Part shown: one piece after another, positions 1 through 9,779 of the stretch
How the letters are laid out: the number at the start of each line of letters is the position of its first letter
How positions within the stretch are numbered: position 1 is the first letter of the stretch
Notes under the pieces: model-generated
What the model was told of the DNA's origin: nothing
What the model saw: only the letters and a program-made list of their open reading frames with translations
Databases searched by the model: none
DNA from: Phyllobacterium pellucidum
GTDB lineage: Bacteria > Pseudomonadota > Alphaproteobacteria > Rhizobiales > Rhizobiaceae
Direction of reading: 5' to 3'
Assembly (NCBI RefSeq): GCF_013327855.1
Contig: NZ_JABUMX010000002.1
Location: 62,001 to 126,000, forward strand
Length of the DNA: 64,000 nt
Program-made: the position numbers and the translations under genes

Positions 1-558
1 GCCCGGCAGATCGCGCACCTCTTGCAGGCCGAAATGATCAAGGAATGACGCCGTAGTGCCATAGGTGATCGGCCGCCCCGGCGTGCGTCTGCGGCCGCGG
101 AATTTTATCCAACCTGTTTCCATGAGAACGTCGAGCGTTCCCTTCGACGTTTCAACGCCGCGAATGTCTTCGAGCTCCGCTCGCGTCACCGGCTGGTGGT
201 AGGCAATAATAGCCAAGACTTCGAGCGCCGCCCGCGACAGCTTTTTCTGCTGCACCGCCTCGCGGTTCATCAGGAAGGCGAGATCAGCCGCGGTCCGAAA
301 CGCCCAGGCGCCGCCGACCTGACGCAGGTTGATACCGCGCTTTGCGTAGAACTCCTGAAGCTCGCCGAGGAGTGCCGGAACATCGACGCCGGATGGCAGC
401 CGCTCCTGCAACGCCTTCTCGGTCACTGGTTCAGCGGACGCAAACAGGATCGCTTCCACCATGCGCAGCGCCTCGGAAACCCCGATCCGCGCTGTCCAGT
501 TCGCGCCCGGCTCCATGATTTCGTCGTCTTCCAGCGTATCGTGAATGTTGTCAGCCAT
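1..558 (-). CDS. scpB: ScpB, segregation and condensation protein B (partial)
   Basis: Small winged-helix subunit of the SMC-ScpAB condensin, which binds ScpA and helps compact and segregate the chromosome in the cytoplasm. Reading from an ATG at 558 the protein starts MADNIHDTLEDDE and shows family segments such as YHQPVTRAELEDIRGV and ETGWIKFRGR from the winged-helix domains. About 186 codons are visible and the C-terminus is cut off by the left edge. The start overlaps the scpA stop (ATGGCTGA), which suggests translational coupling. The scpA-scpB pairing is the usual one. Confidence 0.93.
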   Translation of the reverse strand, partial: MADNIHDTLEDDEIMEPGANWTARIGVSEALRMVEAILFASAEPVTEKALQERLPSGVDVPALLGELQEFYAKRGINLRQVGGAWAFRTAADLAFLMNREAVQQKKLSRAALEVLAIIAYHQPVTRAELEDIRGVETSKGTLDVLMETGWIKFRGRRRTPGRPITYGTTASFLDHFGLQEVRDLPG

Positions 559-1414
559 TGACCACATCCTCCATCGGCTCGAAATAAGGCTCGGTCGCCT
601 TGGTCTGCCGATTGCGCAGATAGATCGGATTGAAGGCGCCGGTCTGGCGAATTTCAAGATGGCCTTCGCGCACCATTTCAAGGCTTGCCGCAAAGGAACT
701 CGCGATTGCGGTTGCTCGTTCTGCCGGCGAGACGATAAATTCCAGGAGATATTGGTCGAGAGCGGTCCAGTCCTTCATTTCGCCGACAAGGCGCATGAGG
801 ATTTCTCGGGCATCCTTCAGCGACCAGACACTGCGCCGGGCGATCTGCACCTGCGACACTGCCTGCTTCTGCCGTTGCGAGGCATAGGCCGTCAAAAGCT
901 CGTAGAGCGTCGCGGCATAAGTGTTGGTCTGGTCAACTATGACCGCTTCGGGCATGCCGCGCGCAAAGATATCGCGCCCGAGCCGCGGGCGATTGACGAG
1001 CTTCATCGCCGCATCGCGCATCGCTTCGAGGCGCTTCAGCCGGAACTGCAGGGTTGCAGCCAGTTCCTCGCCGCTTTCGCCGTCATCGCCCGGCGACTTG
1101 GGGATCAGCAGCTTGGATTTCAGATAGGCAAGCCAGGCGGCCATGACGAGATAATCGGCCGCAAGCTCAAGCCGCAAAGCCTGCGCCTGGCGAATGAAGA
1201 CGAGATATTGTTCGACGAGTGCGAGCACGGAAATGCGCGCAAGATCGACGCGCTGGTTGCGCGCCAGATGCAGCAACAGATCAAGCGGGCCTTCGAAGCC
1301 CTTGATATCAATGACAAGCAAGGGTTCACTGACGCCGCGATCGGACGGACTTTCCCAAAGCGCCTCCATGGGCACCCCGTTATTGCCGTTTAGCTTCTGT
1401 TCCGTCGCTGCCAA
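551..1414 (-). CDS. scpA: ScpA, segregation and condensation protein A
   Basis: Kleisin subunit of bacterial condensin that bridges the SMC heads and binds ScpB. The hallmark ScpA N-terminus FEGPLDLLLHLARNQ lies around residue 40, followed by DLARISVLALVEQYL and a helical C-terminal half. Length (about 287 aa) is normal. The longest frame begins with TTG at 1414; an ATG at 1369 (before EALWESP) is an alternative start. It sits 15 nt after the nagZ stop, so nagZ-scpA-scpB probably form one transcript. Confidence 0.92.
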   Translation of the reverse strand: MAATEQKLNGNNGVPMEALWESPSDRGVSEPLLVIDIKGFEGPLDLLLHLARNQRVDLARISVLALVEQYLVFIRQAQALRLELAADYLVMAAWLAYLKSKLLIPKSPGDDGESGEELAATLQFRLKRLEAMRDAAMKLVNRPRLGRDIFARGMPEAVIVDQTNTYAATLYELLTAYASQRQKQAVSQVQIARRSVWSLKDAREILMRLVGEMKDWTALDQYLLEFIVSPAERATAIASSFAASLEMVREGHLEIRQTGAFNPIYLRNRQTKATEPYFEPMEDVVNG

Positions 1415-1429
1415 AAGTCTCTCACGCTT

Positions 1430-2449
1430 CTATGCCACCGCCTCGAAATAGCGCTGGAATTCTTCCCGGAGTTCCTCCTCATTCGAGGTATCCGGCTGCT
1501 TCCTGTATTCAATTGCCCGCTTTGCGCGCTCGAATGCCTTGCCTTCGAGCTCCGGCGTACACGATGCAACTGCCCGCATCTGATCCATGATGCCATGGCA
1601 ATGAAGCACGATATCGAGTCCGGCGGCAAAGATTGCTTTGGTGCGGTCGAAATAATCCCCAGAAAGTGCGTTCATGGAGATGTCGTCGCTCATCAGCAGC
1701 CCGTCGAAGCCAATATGGCCACGTATAACCTCTTCGACAACCTTTCCCGAGGTCGTCGCCGGATTCTTCGGGTCTATGGCGGAGAAGATCACATGCGCGC
1801 TCATCGCCATCGGCAAATCCGCAAGAGCGCGGAACGGGGCGAAATCATGCTCGGCCAACGCATCGAATGGTGTCGTTACTGTCGGCAGCTCATGATGCGT
1901 ATCGGCAAACGCGCGGCCGTGGCCCGGCATGTGCTTCATAACCGGCAACATGCCGCCGGCGATCAGTCCGTCCGCTGCGGCGCGGCCCATTGCCGTGACG
2001 ATCTCAGGCTCCTTGCCATAGGCACGGCTGCCGATGACCTCGTTTGCGCCCTCGACCGGAACATCGAGTACAGGCAGGCAGTCAACATCGATCCCGCGTT
2101 TCAGAAGGTCGAAGGCGTGCAGGCGTGACAAAAGCCAGGCAGCGCGCAGCCCCTCTTCCTCATTCTCGCGATAAAGCGCTCCGAGAGCCGAACCGGAAGG
2201 ATAGTTGGGCGCCAGCGGTGGACGCAGGCGCTGCACGCGCCCGCCCTCCTGATCAATCAGCACGAGCGCATCCTCGCGATCGACGAGATCGCGCAAGTGC
2301 GCGCACAGATCCTCGATCTGCGCCGGTTCGCTGACGTTGCGGGCGAAGAGAATAAAACCCCACGGGCGTTCGTCGCGGAAAAACGCAATTTCGTCTGGGG
2401 TCAGTTTCAAACCGGCAGTGCCGGCAATCCATGCTTTTGATTCGCTCAT
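1430..2449 (-). CDS. nagZ: Beta-N-acetylhexosaminidase NagZ (GH3)
   Basis: Cytoplasmic glycoside hydrolase family 3 enzyme that removes N-acetylglucosamine from anhydromuropeptides during peptidoglycan recycling. The 339-aa length is typical of single-domain NagZ. The signature KHMPGHGRAFADTHHELP, with the histidine-containing catalytic loop, and the nucleophile region MSDDISMNAL are both present. It lies downstream of a strong terminator that separates it from the SPOR gene, so transcription of nagZ-scpAB should start in the short gap at 2450-2472 or within the end of the preceding gene. Confidence 0.93.
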   Translation of the reverse strand: MSESKAWIAGTAGLKLTPDEIAFFRDERPWGFILFARNVSEPAQIEDLCAHLRDLVDREDALVLIDQEGGRVQRLRPPLAPNYPSGSALGALYRENEEEGLRAAWLLSRLHAFDLLKRGIDVDCLPVLDVPVEGANEVIGSRAYGKEPEIVTAMGRAAADGLIAGGMLPVMKHMPGHGRAFADTHHELPTVTTPFDALAEHDFAPFRALADLPMAMSAHVIFSAIDPKNPATTSGKVVEEVIRGHIGFDGLLMSDDISMNALSGDYFDRTKAIFAAGLDIVLHCHGIMDQMRAVASCTPELEGKAFERAKRAIEYRKQPDTSNEEELREEFQRYFEAVA

Positions 2450-2472
2450 GCGAGAAGTCTACTTCCTCAATC

Positions 2473-2501
2473 CAAAAAAGGAAAAGGCGGCCGGAGCCGC
2501 C
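2473..2501 (-). terminator. Rho-independent terminator after the SPOR gene
   Basis: On the minus strand a GGCGG/CCGCC stem (2486-2501, 6-nt loop) is followed directly by a T-rich run (TTTTCCTTTTTT). It lies 25 nt downstream of the SPOR gene stop. Confidence 0.85.
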
Positions 2502-2525
2502 TTGTCTCATTCGTTGTAGTGCCGA

Positions 2526-5060
2526 TCACTGCGTGACGAAGCAACTGCCACCGGCAGACTTGTATTTCGTGCACAGATTGATCGCGTCAGCCTTGGATCC
2601 TGCCGGGATGCGTACCCGGAAGAACGTGCCCTTGCCGGCAATCTCGGCCTGTTTGATATCAACGCCGCGACCGCCGATCACACCCGCATATTTCTGCGAG
2701 AGCGATGCGTAGGTCTTCTGCGCGCCCTCGACGTTTGGCTGCGATGCGATCTGGATCAGGTAGCTGCCCGCTGCCGGGGCAGCAGAGGCGACCTGCTGTC
2801 CTGCGGCATTCTTTGGTGGCACGCGGTCGACGATGTCGACCGGCTGATCGGCGGGGCGATCGACAACCGGTGCATTCCGAGGCGCCGCCGATACGGAGGC
2901 GACCGTTTCCTGCGTGATCTTCTTGGTCTCAACCGCCTTCGGCGCAACTTTTGCGGCGACGGGTGCCTTGGCGGGCTTTGCCGGCTCCGATGCAGCGGCC
3001 TGCGCCGGGGCGGCAGGTGCATCATTGCTCTCGACCAGATCGCCAATGGCATCGTCACCCGAGGTATCGGCCATCTGCGACGCGGTCGGAGCGTCGTTCG
3101 CTACAGCTGCAGCCGCCGGACGATCGACCGGGGCAGCGGCTGGACCGCTGCTGAGCGCCTGATCATTCTGCGGGATGGATGCAACCATCGTTCCGTCCGG
3201 CTTGACGACCATGGTCTGGACCTTGCGCGGCGCCAGCGTATTCGTATTGGCCGCCGGCTGCTGATCGTTGGCGGCGATATCCTGCTCGGCCGGATCGACC
3301 CGTGCATCGACCTTGTCGGTCGCCGGGTCCTCGGCATCTTCATCGGCGGCCAGATCGACCGGATCTTCACGCGTGGTCACGAGCTGATCCTGCTTCGGCG
3401 CCGTCGGTGCAGCCGTTGCATCCTTATCGTAGACTGCCTTGTCCTGATTGGGCACGATTGCAGTACTGGTCGTCTCGGGTTGAACCTTGATCGGCGTCTT
3501 GTCGGCCATGATCACGACCGGGTCACCGCCCGCACCGCCGGTCCATTTATAGGCAACGGCGCCCGCGACGGCGACGAGCACCACGGCAGCGGCCACACCC
3601 GGCACAAACAGGCTGCTGCAGCGCTTCGCCTGCTTTTCGCCGTAAGGCGTTGCGGCGATATCGACATTGTCGCGGCGCGGATCGTAGCCGAAGTCATTGT
3701 CGTCCTCGGGACCATAGGCCGGCGTTTGATGCTGGCGGGCACCGGCGGCTGCCGCACCCATGGCGGCGACACCAGCGGCGGCCGCATAACCAGCCGCACT
3801 ATACTGGCCCTGCTCCGCCTTGTTGCCAAACACATCGGCAAAGATGTCGGCATATTCGTCTTCTTCGGGCTCGGCTTTCGCCGCAGGTTCCTCAGCGACT
3901 GACTGGCTCGAACGCACCTCTTCGGCCTCGATCGATCCGAAGACTTCGGCAAATTCACTCTCGAGCTCGCCGAGCGCATGATGTTCGGGAGCATCGTCCT
4001 CGTAGTGCACTTCCGGCAGGTCGAGCGCTTCGGTGAAATCGACGCGATTTTCCGTTACCGAGATCGTGTCGACGTCAGGGGCGGCATCGATCGCCGATGC
4101 GGCCCGGTCGAGTTCATCGGCGTAGTCATGCAGATCGTGAACTTCGGGAAGCTTCGGAGCGCTCGCGACCGGCATCGCTACCGGAACTTCGATCTGCTCG
4201 CGGACGGGGGCCACTTCTGCAGCCGGCTCGACAGCCTGATAGAGCGGGAATACCGGCTGGCTCTCGGCAACTTCTTCCTCGGCCTCGGCCGAAACGTCGA
4301 AATCGTCGAACGCCGCCATCAATGCCTCAGAGTCGAACTCGTCCTCAGCGGCTTGGGGCTGCTCATCGGTGGCTTCGTAGCTCTGCTGCGTCGGTTCCGG
4401 CGCGTTGTAGGCGACCGGTTCGGGCGCACTGTAAACGGCAGGCTCCGGGGCTGGCTGGTGAGCGGCCGGCTGCTGATAGGACATCGCCCGAGCAATCGAC
4501 GGGGCGGGATGCTCCGCACGGCCGGTCATCTGCGCCTGCGATCCATAACCCCAGGAGGCAGTTGCCGAACGCTGCACCACGGGTTGCGGCGATCCAGCGA
4601 GAAGGTTCTCAAGTTCGTCTTCGAGGCTCATCGATGGCGCATCGACCACCGAACGGCCCTCGCCTGCCTCATTGTCCGCATAAGAAAGGTCGGGCTCGTA
4701 ATCGGCATAGTCCGGTTCGGCATAGGCTGCGAGGGGTCCTGACGCCGCTTCATGATGGCCGTAATTCGGATCGCCCGCGAGTTCGCGCTCTATGGCTTCC
4801 TGAAAATCGTCGACCGCATGGCGATCGTCATCCGCCTGCTGCTGGTGATCAGGAACTTTCGCGGCGGACTGCACGGGCGCAGGCTCGTCGAAGCCTCCCA
4901 TGAGTTCGCGTTCGAGGTCCAAGGCAAAGGCGTCGTTCGACGCGGCATCATGCCCTTCATCGGGCGTTCCCATGATACGGGAAAGCTCCATCAAAGGATC
5001 GTCATTGCCGAATCGCGAATCGTCCTGCCGGTGAGAACGCTGAATAATATTGTCCGCCAT
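2526..5060 (-). CDS. SPOR-domain membrane protein
   Basis: Large acidic protein (about 844 aa) with a long low-complexity, Ala/Glu/Pro-rich cytoplasmic region, one transmembrane segment (near residue 490, FVPGVAAAVVLVAVAGAV), a Pro/Ala-rich periplasmic linker, and a C-terminal SPOR domain of about 75 residues (YLIQIASQPNVEGAQKTY onwards). SPOR domains bind denuded glycan at the division septum, so a role at the septum or envelope is inferred. I chose ATG 5060 (MADNIIQRSHRQ); the frame is open further upstream. The position just upstream of nagZ and next to argS is conserved in Rhizobiales. Confidence 0.85.
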   Translation of the reverse strand: MADNIIQRSHRQDDSRFGNDDPLMELSRIMGTPDEGHDAASNDAFALDLERELMGGFDEPAPVQSAAKVPDHQQQADDDRHAVDDFQEAIERELAGDPNYGHHEAASGPLAAYAEPDYADYEPDLSYADNEAGEGRSVVDAPSMSLEDELENLLAGSPQPVVQRSATASWGYGSQAQMTGRAEHPAPSIARAMSYQQPAAHQPAPEPAVYSAPEPVAYNAPEPTQQSYEATDEQPQAAEDEFDSEALMAAFDDFDVSAEAEEEVAESQPVFPLYQAVEPAAEVAPVREQIEVPVAMPVASAPKLPEVHDLHDYADELDRAASAIDAAPDVDTISVTENRVDFTEALDLPEVHYEDDAPEHHALGELESEFAEVFGSIEAEEVRSSQSVAEEPAAKAEPEEDEYADIFADVFGNKAEQGQYSAAGYAAAAGVAAMGAAAAGARQHQTPAYGPEDDNDFGYDPRRDNVDIAATPYGEKQAKRCSSLFVPGVAAAVVLVAVAGAVAYKWTGGAGGDPVVIMADKTPIKVQPETTSTAIVPNQDKAVYDKDATAAPTAPKQDQLVTTREDPVDLAADEDAEDPATDKVDARVDPAEQDIAANDQQPAANTNTLAPRKVQTMVVKPDGTMVASIPQNDQALSSGPAAAPVDRPAAAAVANDAPTASQMADTSGDDAIGDLVESNDAPAAPAQAAASEPAKPAKAPVAAKVAPKAVETKKITQETVASVSAAPRNAPVVDRPADQPVDIVDRVPPKNAAGQQVASAAPAAGSYLIQIASQPNVEGAQKTYASLSQKYAGVIGGRGVDIKQAEIAGKGTFFRVRIPAGSKADAINLCTKYKSAGGSCFVTQ

Positions 5061-5188
5061 AGCGTTAATCCTGTACTCAACTGTGGGACGTCCGCAAACG
5101 TCTCGCATTGGCCTTACCAGCGCAATGTGGGCAAAAGTTGTCAGAATTGCTACGCTTTTCGGCGGTTTATACCGTGTTATACCCGCTT

Positions 5189-6946
5189 TTAGCGCATTTC
5201 GGTCGGAGCGTCCGCACCTATTATTGTCAATCCGGACGCCAAGACTTTCGAAACAACCTGAACCAGCCCTAGCCTGGCTTCTGACAAGTTTGGATCGTTA
5301 ACCTTAATAAAACGTAAGTCCGGATTTTCCGTGCCTCTGTTCCACTGCGTATGCAGCGCGCTGGCAAGGTCATAAAGGTAGAATGCGAGCCGGTGCGGCT
5401 CCTGATGCAGCGCCGCTGTCTCGATCAGCCGGGGATATTCGGCCAGCTTGCGGATGAGCGCGATTTCGCTCTCGTCGGTCAGCAAACCGAAGTGCTTTGC
5501 ACTGCCCGCCAATGCTTCTTCGCCAATATTCATCTGCTCCATCGCCTGCCGGAAAACCGAGTGGCAGCGGGCCGAGGCGTACTGCACATAGAACACCGGA
5601 TTGTCCTTCGAATGCTCTGTCACCTTGGCAAAATCGAAGTCGAGCGGCGCATCGTTCTTCCGGTAGAGCATCATGAAGCGGACGGGATCGCGTCCCACCT
5701 CCTCGACGACATCGCGTAGTGTCACGAACTCGCCGGAACGCTTCGACATGCGAACAGGTTCGCCATCGCGAAAGAGCTTTACCAACTGGCAGATGAGCAC
5801 CGTAAGCTTGGCCGTGCCGCCTGAAACGGCGCGCGCCAGCGACTCGAGCCGCTTGATATAGCCGCCATGATCGGCGCCCAGCACATAGATCATCTCGTCG
5901 AAATGACGGTCATACTTGTCCTTGAAGTAAGCGACATCGGCGGCGAAGTAAGTGAACTGCCCGTCAGACTTTACCAGCGGCCGGTCGATGTCATCGCCGA
6001 CATCGGTCGAACGGAACAGAGTCTGCTCACGATCTTCCCAATCTTCCGGAAGCTGGCCCTTCGGCGGCGGTAGTTTGCCCTTGTAGACATGACCCTTCAA
6101 CGTCAGGTCGTTGATCGCCGACCGGATCAGCTTCGCATTGTTCGCATGCAGCGTCCGCTCCGAGAAGAACACGTCGTGATGCACATTCAGCGAAGCAAGA
6201 TCATCGCGGATCATCGCCATCATGGCATCGATCGTCCGGTTCTTGACGATGGCAAGGGCCTCTTCTTCCGGCATTTCCAGGAGTTTGGTGCCGAAATCGC
6301 TGGCCAGCGCCTGGCCGACGGGAACGAGATAGTCGCCCGGATAGAGCCCGGCGGGAATTTCGCCGATCTGCTCGCCAAGCGCTTCGCGGTAGCGCAACAT
6401 CACCGAGTTTGCCAGAACGTCGATCTGCGACCCGGCATCATTGACGTAATATTCCTTGGTGACGTCATAGCCAGCAAACTTGAGAAGATTCGCCAGGGTG
6501 TCACCGACGACGGCGCCGCGGCAGTGGCCGACATGCATCGGTCCCGTCGGATTGGCCGAAACATACTCGACATTGACGCGGTGCCCGTAGCCAAGCTGCG
6601 AGCGTCCATAATTGAGGCCGGCGCCTTGCATGATCGCCAACTGCCGGTGCCAATAGGAGTCTTTCAATCGCAGGTTGATAAAGCCCGGCCCCGCGACATC
6701 GACGCTGCCGACATCGGGATCGCTCTTCAGCGCCTCGCCTATCCGCACGGCGAGTTCGCGCGGATTCTGCCCAACCGTCTTGGAAAGAACCATGGCGGCA
6801 TTGGTCGCGATATCTCCGTGGCTCGGATCGCGCGGCGGCTCGACGCCCACGCGGGACAGATCGATTTCGCTGCCTTGCGCAGTCTTGAGTTCAAGCGCTT
6901 GCAGGGCTTTTTTTATCCGCGCGTCGAAATCGGCGAAGATGTTCAT
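5189..6946 (-). CDS. argS: Arginyl-tRNA synthetase
   Basis: Class I aminoacyl-tRNA synthetase that charges tRNA-Arg. The HIGH-type motif appears as [15 protein letters not shown] around residue 133, after [12 protein letters not shown]. The DALR anticodon-binding domain forms the C-terminus (residues about 465-585). Length 585 aa matches bacterial ArgS. The stop lies 128 nt upstream of the SPOR start, consistent with a shared transcript. Confidence 0.96.
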   Translation of the reverse strand: MNIFADFDARIKKALQALELKTAQGSEIDLSRVGVEPPRDPSHGDIATNAAMVLSKTVGQNPRELAVRIGEALKSDPDVGSVDVAGPGFINLRLKDSYWHRQLAIMQGAGLNYGRSQLGYGHRVNVEYVSANPTGPMHVGHCRGAVVGDTLANLLKFAGYDVTKEYYVNDAGSQIDVLANSVMLRYREALGEQIGEIPAGLYPGDYLVPVGQALASDFGTKLLEMPEEEALAIVKNRTIDAMMAMIRDDLASLNVHHDVFFSERTLHANNAKLIRSAINDLTLKGHVYKGKLPPPKGQLPEDWEDREQTLFRSTDVGDDIDRPLVKSDGQFTYFAADVAYFKDKYDRHFDEMIYVLGADHGGYIKRLESLARAVSGGTAKLTVLICQLVKLFRDGEPVRMSKRSGEFVTLRDVVEEVGRDPVRFMMLYRKNDAPLDFDFAKVTEHSKDNPVFYVQYASARCHSVFRQAMEQMNIGEEALAGSAKHFGLLTDESEIALIRKLAEYPRLIETAALHQEPHRLAFYLYDLASALHTQWNRGTENPDLRFIKVNDPNLSEARLGLVQVVSKVLASGLTIIGADAPTEMR

Positions 6947-7009
6947 GACGTCATACTCGTTTGGGTTTTAGCAGGGTCTAGCGGCTAGCTACCGCAATTT
7001 GCGCCCGCA

Positions 7010-8218
7010 TTAAGCTAAATCGGGCGTATGGTCAAACAGGCGTCGGTGTTCTCGCACAGCATAGGTGTCGGTCATGCCCGCAAGAAAATCGGCGACGAGC
7101 CGGGCCCGCATGGTCGCATCCCCCTGTTCACCCTCCTCCCGCCAGCCCTCGGGCATCGATTGCGGGTCGGCGAGGTAGGCATCGAAAAGCTCGCGTACAA
7201 TCCTGTCCGCCGATCTGCGCACCCGCATGACGCTGTCGTGGAAGTAGAGATTTTTGTAGAGAAATGCCTTCAGCGATTTCTCCTCTTCCCGCATCGAAGC
7301 GGAGAACCCGACAATGGCACGACCCGCGGCGTGGACATCGCCAATATTGCGCGGCCTGACCGCGTCAAGGTTTGCCTGTGCCGCCCGAATGACATCTTCA
7401 ACCATGATCGTGATCTGACGCCGCACGATCTCGTGCGACGTGCGCACATCGTCAAGCGATGGGTATTTCTGCCGGACCGCCCGCAGGATGCCGCCGGTAA
7501 TGGCGACATCTTCCAGCCTGTCGAGCGAGAGGAGGCCGGAACGCAACCCGTCATCGATGTCGTGGGCATTATAGGCGATATCATCGGCAATCGCCGCGCA
7601 CTGCGCCTCAAGCGAAGTGAAGTTCGCAAGTTCGAGGTCGAACCTTGCATTGAACTCCACAATTGGCGCGGGGACAGGATGCTCGAGCCCCTCGCCCTTT
7701 GCATTCGTCAGCGGTCCATTGTGCTTGACCAGCCCTTCCAGGGTTTCCCAAGTGAGGTTCAGCCCGTCGAAATCGGCATAGCGTTTTTCAAGGTTCGTCA
7801 CGATCCGCAGTGACTGGGCATTGTGGTCGAAACCGCCAAAATCGCGCATCCTTTCGTTGAGCGCATCTTCGCCCGTGTGGCCGAACGGCGTATGGCCAAA
7901 ATCGTGGACCAGCGCGATTGCCTCGGCGAGATCCTCGTCGAGCCGCATCGAGCGCGCCAGCGCCCGCGCGATCTGCGCAACCTCTATGGTATGTGTCAGG
8001 CGCGTGCGGTAGTGGTCGCCCTCATGGGCGATGAACACCTGCGTCTTGTGCTTCAACCGGCGAAAAGCCGTCGAGTGAATGATCCGGTCGCGATCGCGCT
8101 GAAAAACCGTACGCGTCGGGCTTTCGCTTTCAGCTACCAGCCGTCCGCGGCTCTTTTCGGGGTCGCACGCATAGGGCGCCCTTTCCCTATAGCCGAACCC
8201 GATACCCTGCATGGACAT
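7010..8218 (-). CDS. dgt: Deoxyguanosinetriphosphate triphosphohydrolase-like protein
   Basis: HD-domain dNTP triphosphohydrolase that cleaves dNTPs to deoxynucleoside and triphosphate and so limits dNTP pools. Metal-binding motifs are visible: [10 protein letters not shown] (first His), [15 protein letters not shown] (HD plus following His) and the later D in [13 protein letters not shown]. The 402-aa length is the usual alphaproteobacterial form. The order dgt-argS-SPOR on one strand with erpA divergent is typical of the order. Confidence 0.93.
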   Translation of the reverse strand: MSMQGIGFGYRERAPYACDPEKSRGRLVAESESPTRTVFQRDRDRIIHSTAFRRLKHKTQVFIAHEGDHYRTRLTHTIEVAQIARALARSMRLDEDLAEAIALVHDFGHTPFGHTGEDALNERMRDFGGFDHNAQSLRIVTNLEKRYADFDGLNLTWETLEGLVKHNGPLTNAKGEGLEHPVPAPIVEFNARFDLELANFTSLEAQCAAIADDIAYNAHDIDDGLRSGLLSLDRLEDVAITGGILRAVRQKYPSLDDVRTSHEIVRRQITIMVEDVIRAAQANLDAVRPRNIGDVHAAGRAIVGFSASMREEEKSLKAFLYKNLYFHDSVMRVRRSADRIVRELFDAYLADPQSMPEGWREEGEQGDATMRARLVADFLAGMTDTYAVREHRRLFDHTPDLA

Positions 8219-8386
8219 TCTCGAACTTCCCTCACGCGCAGCTTCCAGTTGGCAGGAACCTGCGCGCCGTTGACTTCACAGTCGTCAATTCTTAGCTATG
8301 CTATATGATGAATGGCAAGGTGTGACATGATAATGTCGAACCGGCCAAACAGGGTGCGGAGTAATCCGCGAAGGAAGCTTAAGCGA

Positions 8387-8722
8387 ATGACCGAAGCCGT
8401 AAACATTTCCGTATCCGATGCCGCTGCAAAGCGCATATCGGCTATCCTGAAATCCGATCCCGAGAAGACGGCGCTGCGCATCTCGGTCGAGGGTGGCGGC
8501 TGCTCCGGGTTCTCCTATAAATACGATCTGGTCGATGCCCAGGATGTAGACGATATCGTCATTGAAAAGCTCGGCGCGAAGGTGCTGATCGACGCGATTT
8601 CCCTGCCCTATATCGGCGGTTCGGAGATCGACTTCGTCGACGACCTGATGGGTCAGTCGTTCCAGATACGCAATCCCAACGCCACGGCGTCCTGCGGCTG
8701 CGGAACGAGTTTCGCAATCTGA
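8387..8722 (+). CDS. erpA: Iron-sulfur cluster insertion protein ErpA (A-type carrier)
   Basis: A-type Fe-S carrier of 111 aa that delivers clusters to apo-proteins. The three conserved cysteines are seen in GGCSGFSY and in the C-terminal SCGCGTSF. ATG 8387 (MTEAVNISVSD) follows a GGAAG Shine-Dalgarno; the frame is open upstream but the 25 extra residues do not match the family. It is divergent from dgt, and the interval 8219-8386 should hold both promoters. Confidence 0.93.
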   Translation: MTEAVNISVSDAAAKRISAILKSDPEKTALRISVEGGGCSGFSYKYDLVDAQDVDDIVIEKLGAKVLIDAISLPYIGGSEIDFVDDLMGQSFQIRNPNATASCGCGTSFAI

Positions 8723-8762
8723 ATTCCTGTTATTGCCGCCGTCGCAACCCAGAGCGGATCTC

Positions 8763-9542
8763 ATGAAAATCGTTACCTGGAACATCAACGGCGCCAAGGC
8801 GCGCATCGACGTCCTGACAACATGGCTGCAGGAATCCAATCCTGACATCGTCTGCCTGCAGGAAATCAAATCTGTCGATGATTCCTTTCCACGCTTCGAG
8901 ATCGAAGCGCTCGGCTATCATGTCGAAACGCACGGCCAGAAGGGCTTCAACGGCGTCGCGATTCTCTCCAAGAAATCGCCAGATGAGGTGACGCGCGGAC
9001 TTCCGGGTGATGACAGTGACGAACAGGCCCGGTTCATCGAGGCGGTGTTCTCGACCGAGCGAGGCGCGTTGCGCGTCGTCTCGCTTTATCTGCCGAACGG
9101 CAATCCCATCAACACGGAAAAATTCCCATACAAGCTGAACTGGATGGCGCGACTTGAACGCTGGGCCGAAGCGAGGCTGGCGCTCGAAGAGCCGCTGATC
9201 CTCGCTGGCGACTACAACGTCATCCCCGAACCCATTGATGCAAAAAACCCCGAAGTCTGGGTAAACGATGCGCTGTTCCAGCCGGAAACCCGTCAGGCGT
9301 TCCGCCGCCTCGAAAACCTCGGATTTACGGATGCCGTTCGCAATGTCAGTGAAGAAGCGGGCATTTATACCTTCTGGGACTACCAGGCCGGCGCCTGGCA
9401 AAAAAATAACGGCATCCGCATCGATCACCTGATGCTGTCGCCGGAAGCAACCAATCTCCTCGAATCCGCAACCATCGAGAAGCATGTGCGTGCCTGGGAA
9501 AAGCCGTCCGACCACGTACCCGTAGCGATTTCAATCGCCTAG
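8763..9542 (+). CDS. xth: Exodeoxyribonuclease III (xth family AP endonuclease)
   Basis: Mg-dependent 3'-5' exonuclease and AP endonuclease of base excision repair. Motifs are complete: VTWNINGAKARID, LQEIK (metal-binding Glu), LAGDYNVIP (Asp/Asn) and the terminal RIDHLMLSPE and SDHVPVAISI (catalytic Asp-His). ATG 8763 starts directly at the conserved MKIVTWNING, 40 nt after erpA, so the two are probably co-transcribed. Length 259 aa is normal. Confidence 0.95.
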   Translation: MKIVTWNINGAKARIDVLTTWLQESNPDIVCLQEIKSVDDSFPRFEIEALGYHVETHGQKGFNGVAILSKKSPDEVTRGLPGDDSDEQARFIEAVFSTERGALRVVSLYLPNGNPINTEKFPYKLNWMARLERWAEARLALEEPLILAGDYNVIPEPIDAKNPEVWVNDALFQPETRQAFRRLENLGFTDAVRNVSEEAGIYTFWDYQAGAWQKNNGIRIDHLMLSPEATNLLESATIEKHVRAWEKPSDHVPVAISIA

Positions 9543-9575
9543 CATCAAGTATCGGTAACGCGCCGGATAATATTT

Positions 9576-9608
9576 CTGAAACAAACCTGAAATATTTCTG
9601 AAACAATT
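9576..9608 (+). promoter_or_regulatory. Three 11-bp direct repeats, candidate Pho box
   Basis: CTGAAAC, CTGAAAT and CTGAAAC start at 9576, 9587 and 9598, exactly 11 bp apart, each followed by an A/T-rich 4-bp spacer. Direct heptamers at 11-bp phasing are the architecture of PhoB sites (consensus CTGTCAT, so the match is partial). They lie about 170 bp upstream of a phospholipase C gene, a typical Pho-regulon target. Confidence 0.45.
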
Positions 9609-9779
9609 TTTTTAGAAGCGTGCCGCATCACGCACGCCTCCAAGTCCACATAAACTATAGTCGCATTGACGCATTGACGTGACGTTCCGTATGGGGTGCG
9701 CACAATTGCGGCAATCTTTACGCCGTCCATTTCAAGCAAGCATTTTGCATCTGAACTTTATGACGACTGGAGATTGAAC

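Noticed and set aside
3978..4903. Long plus-strand frames of 254 and 268 codons
   Set aside because: Antisense to the low-complexity part of the SPOR gene; no domain, basic shadow composition.
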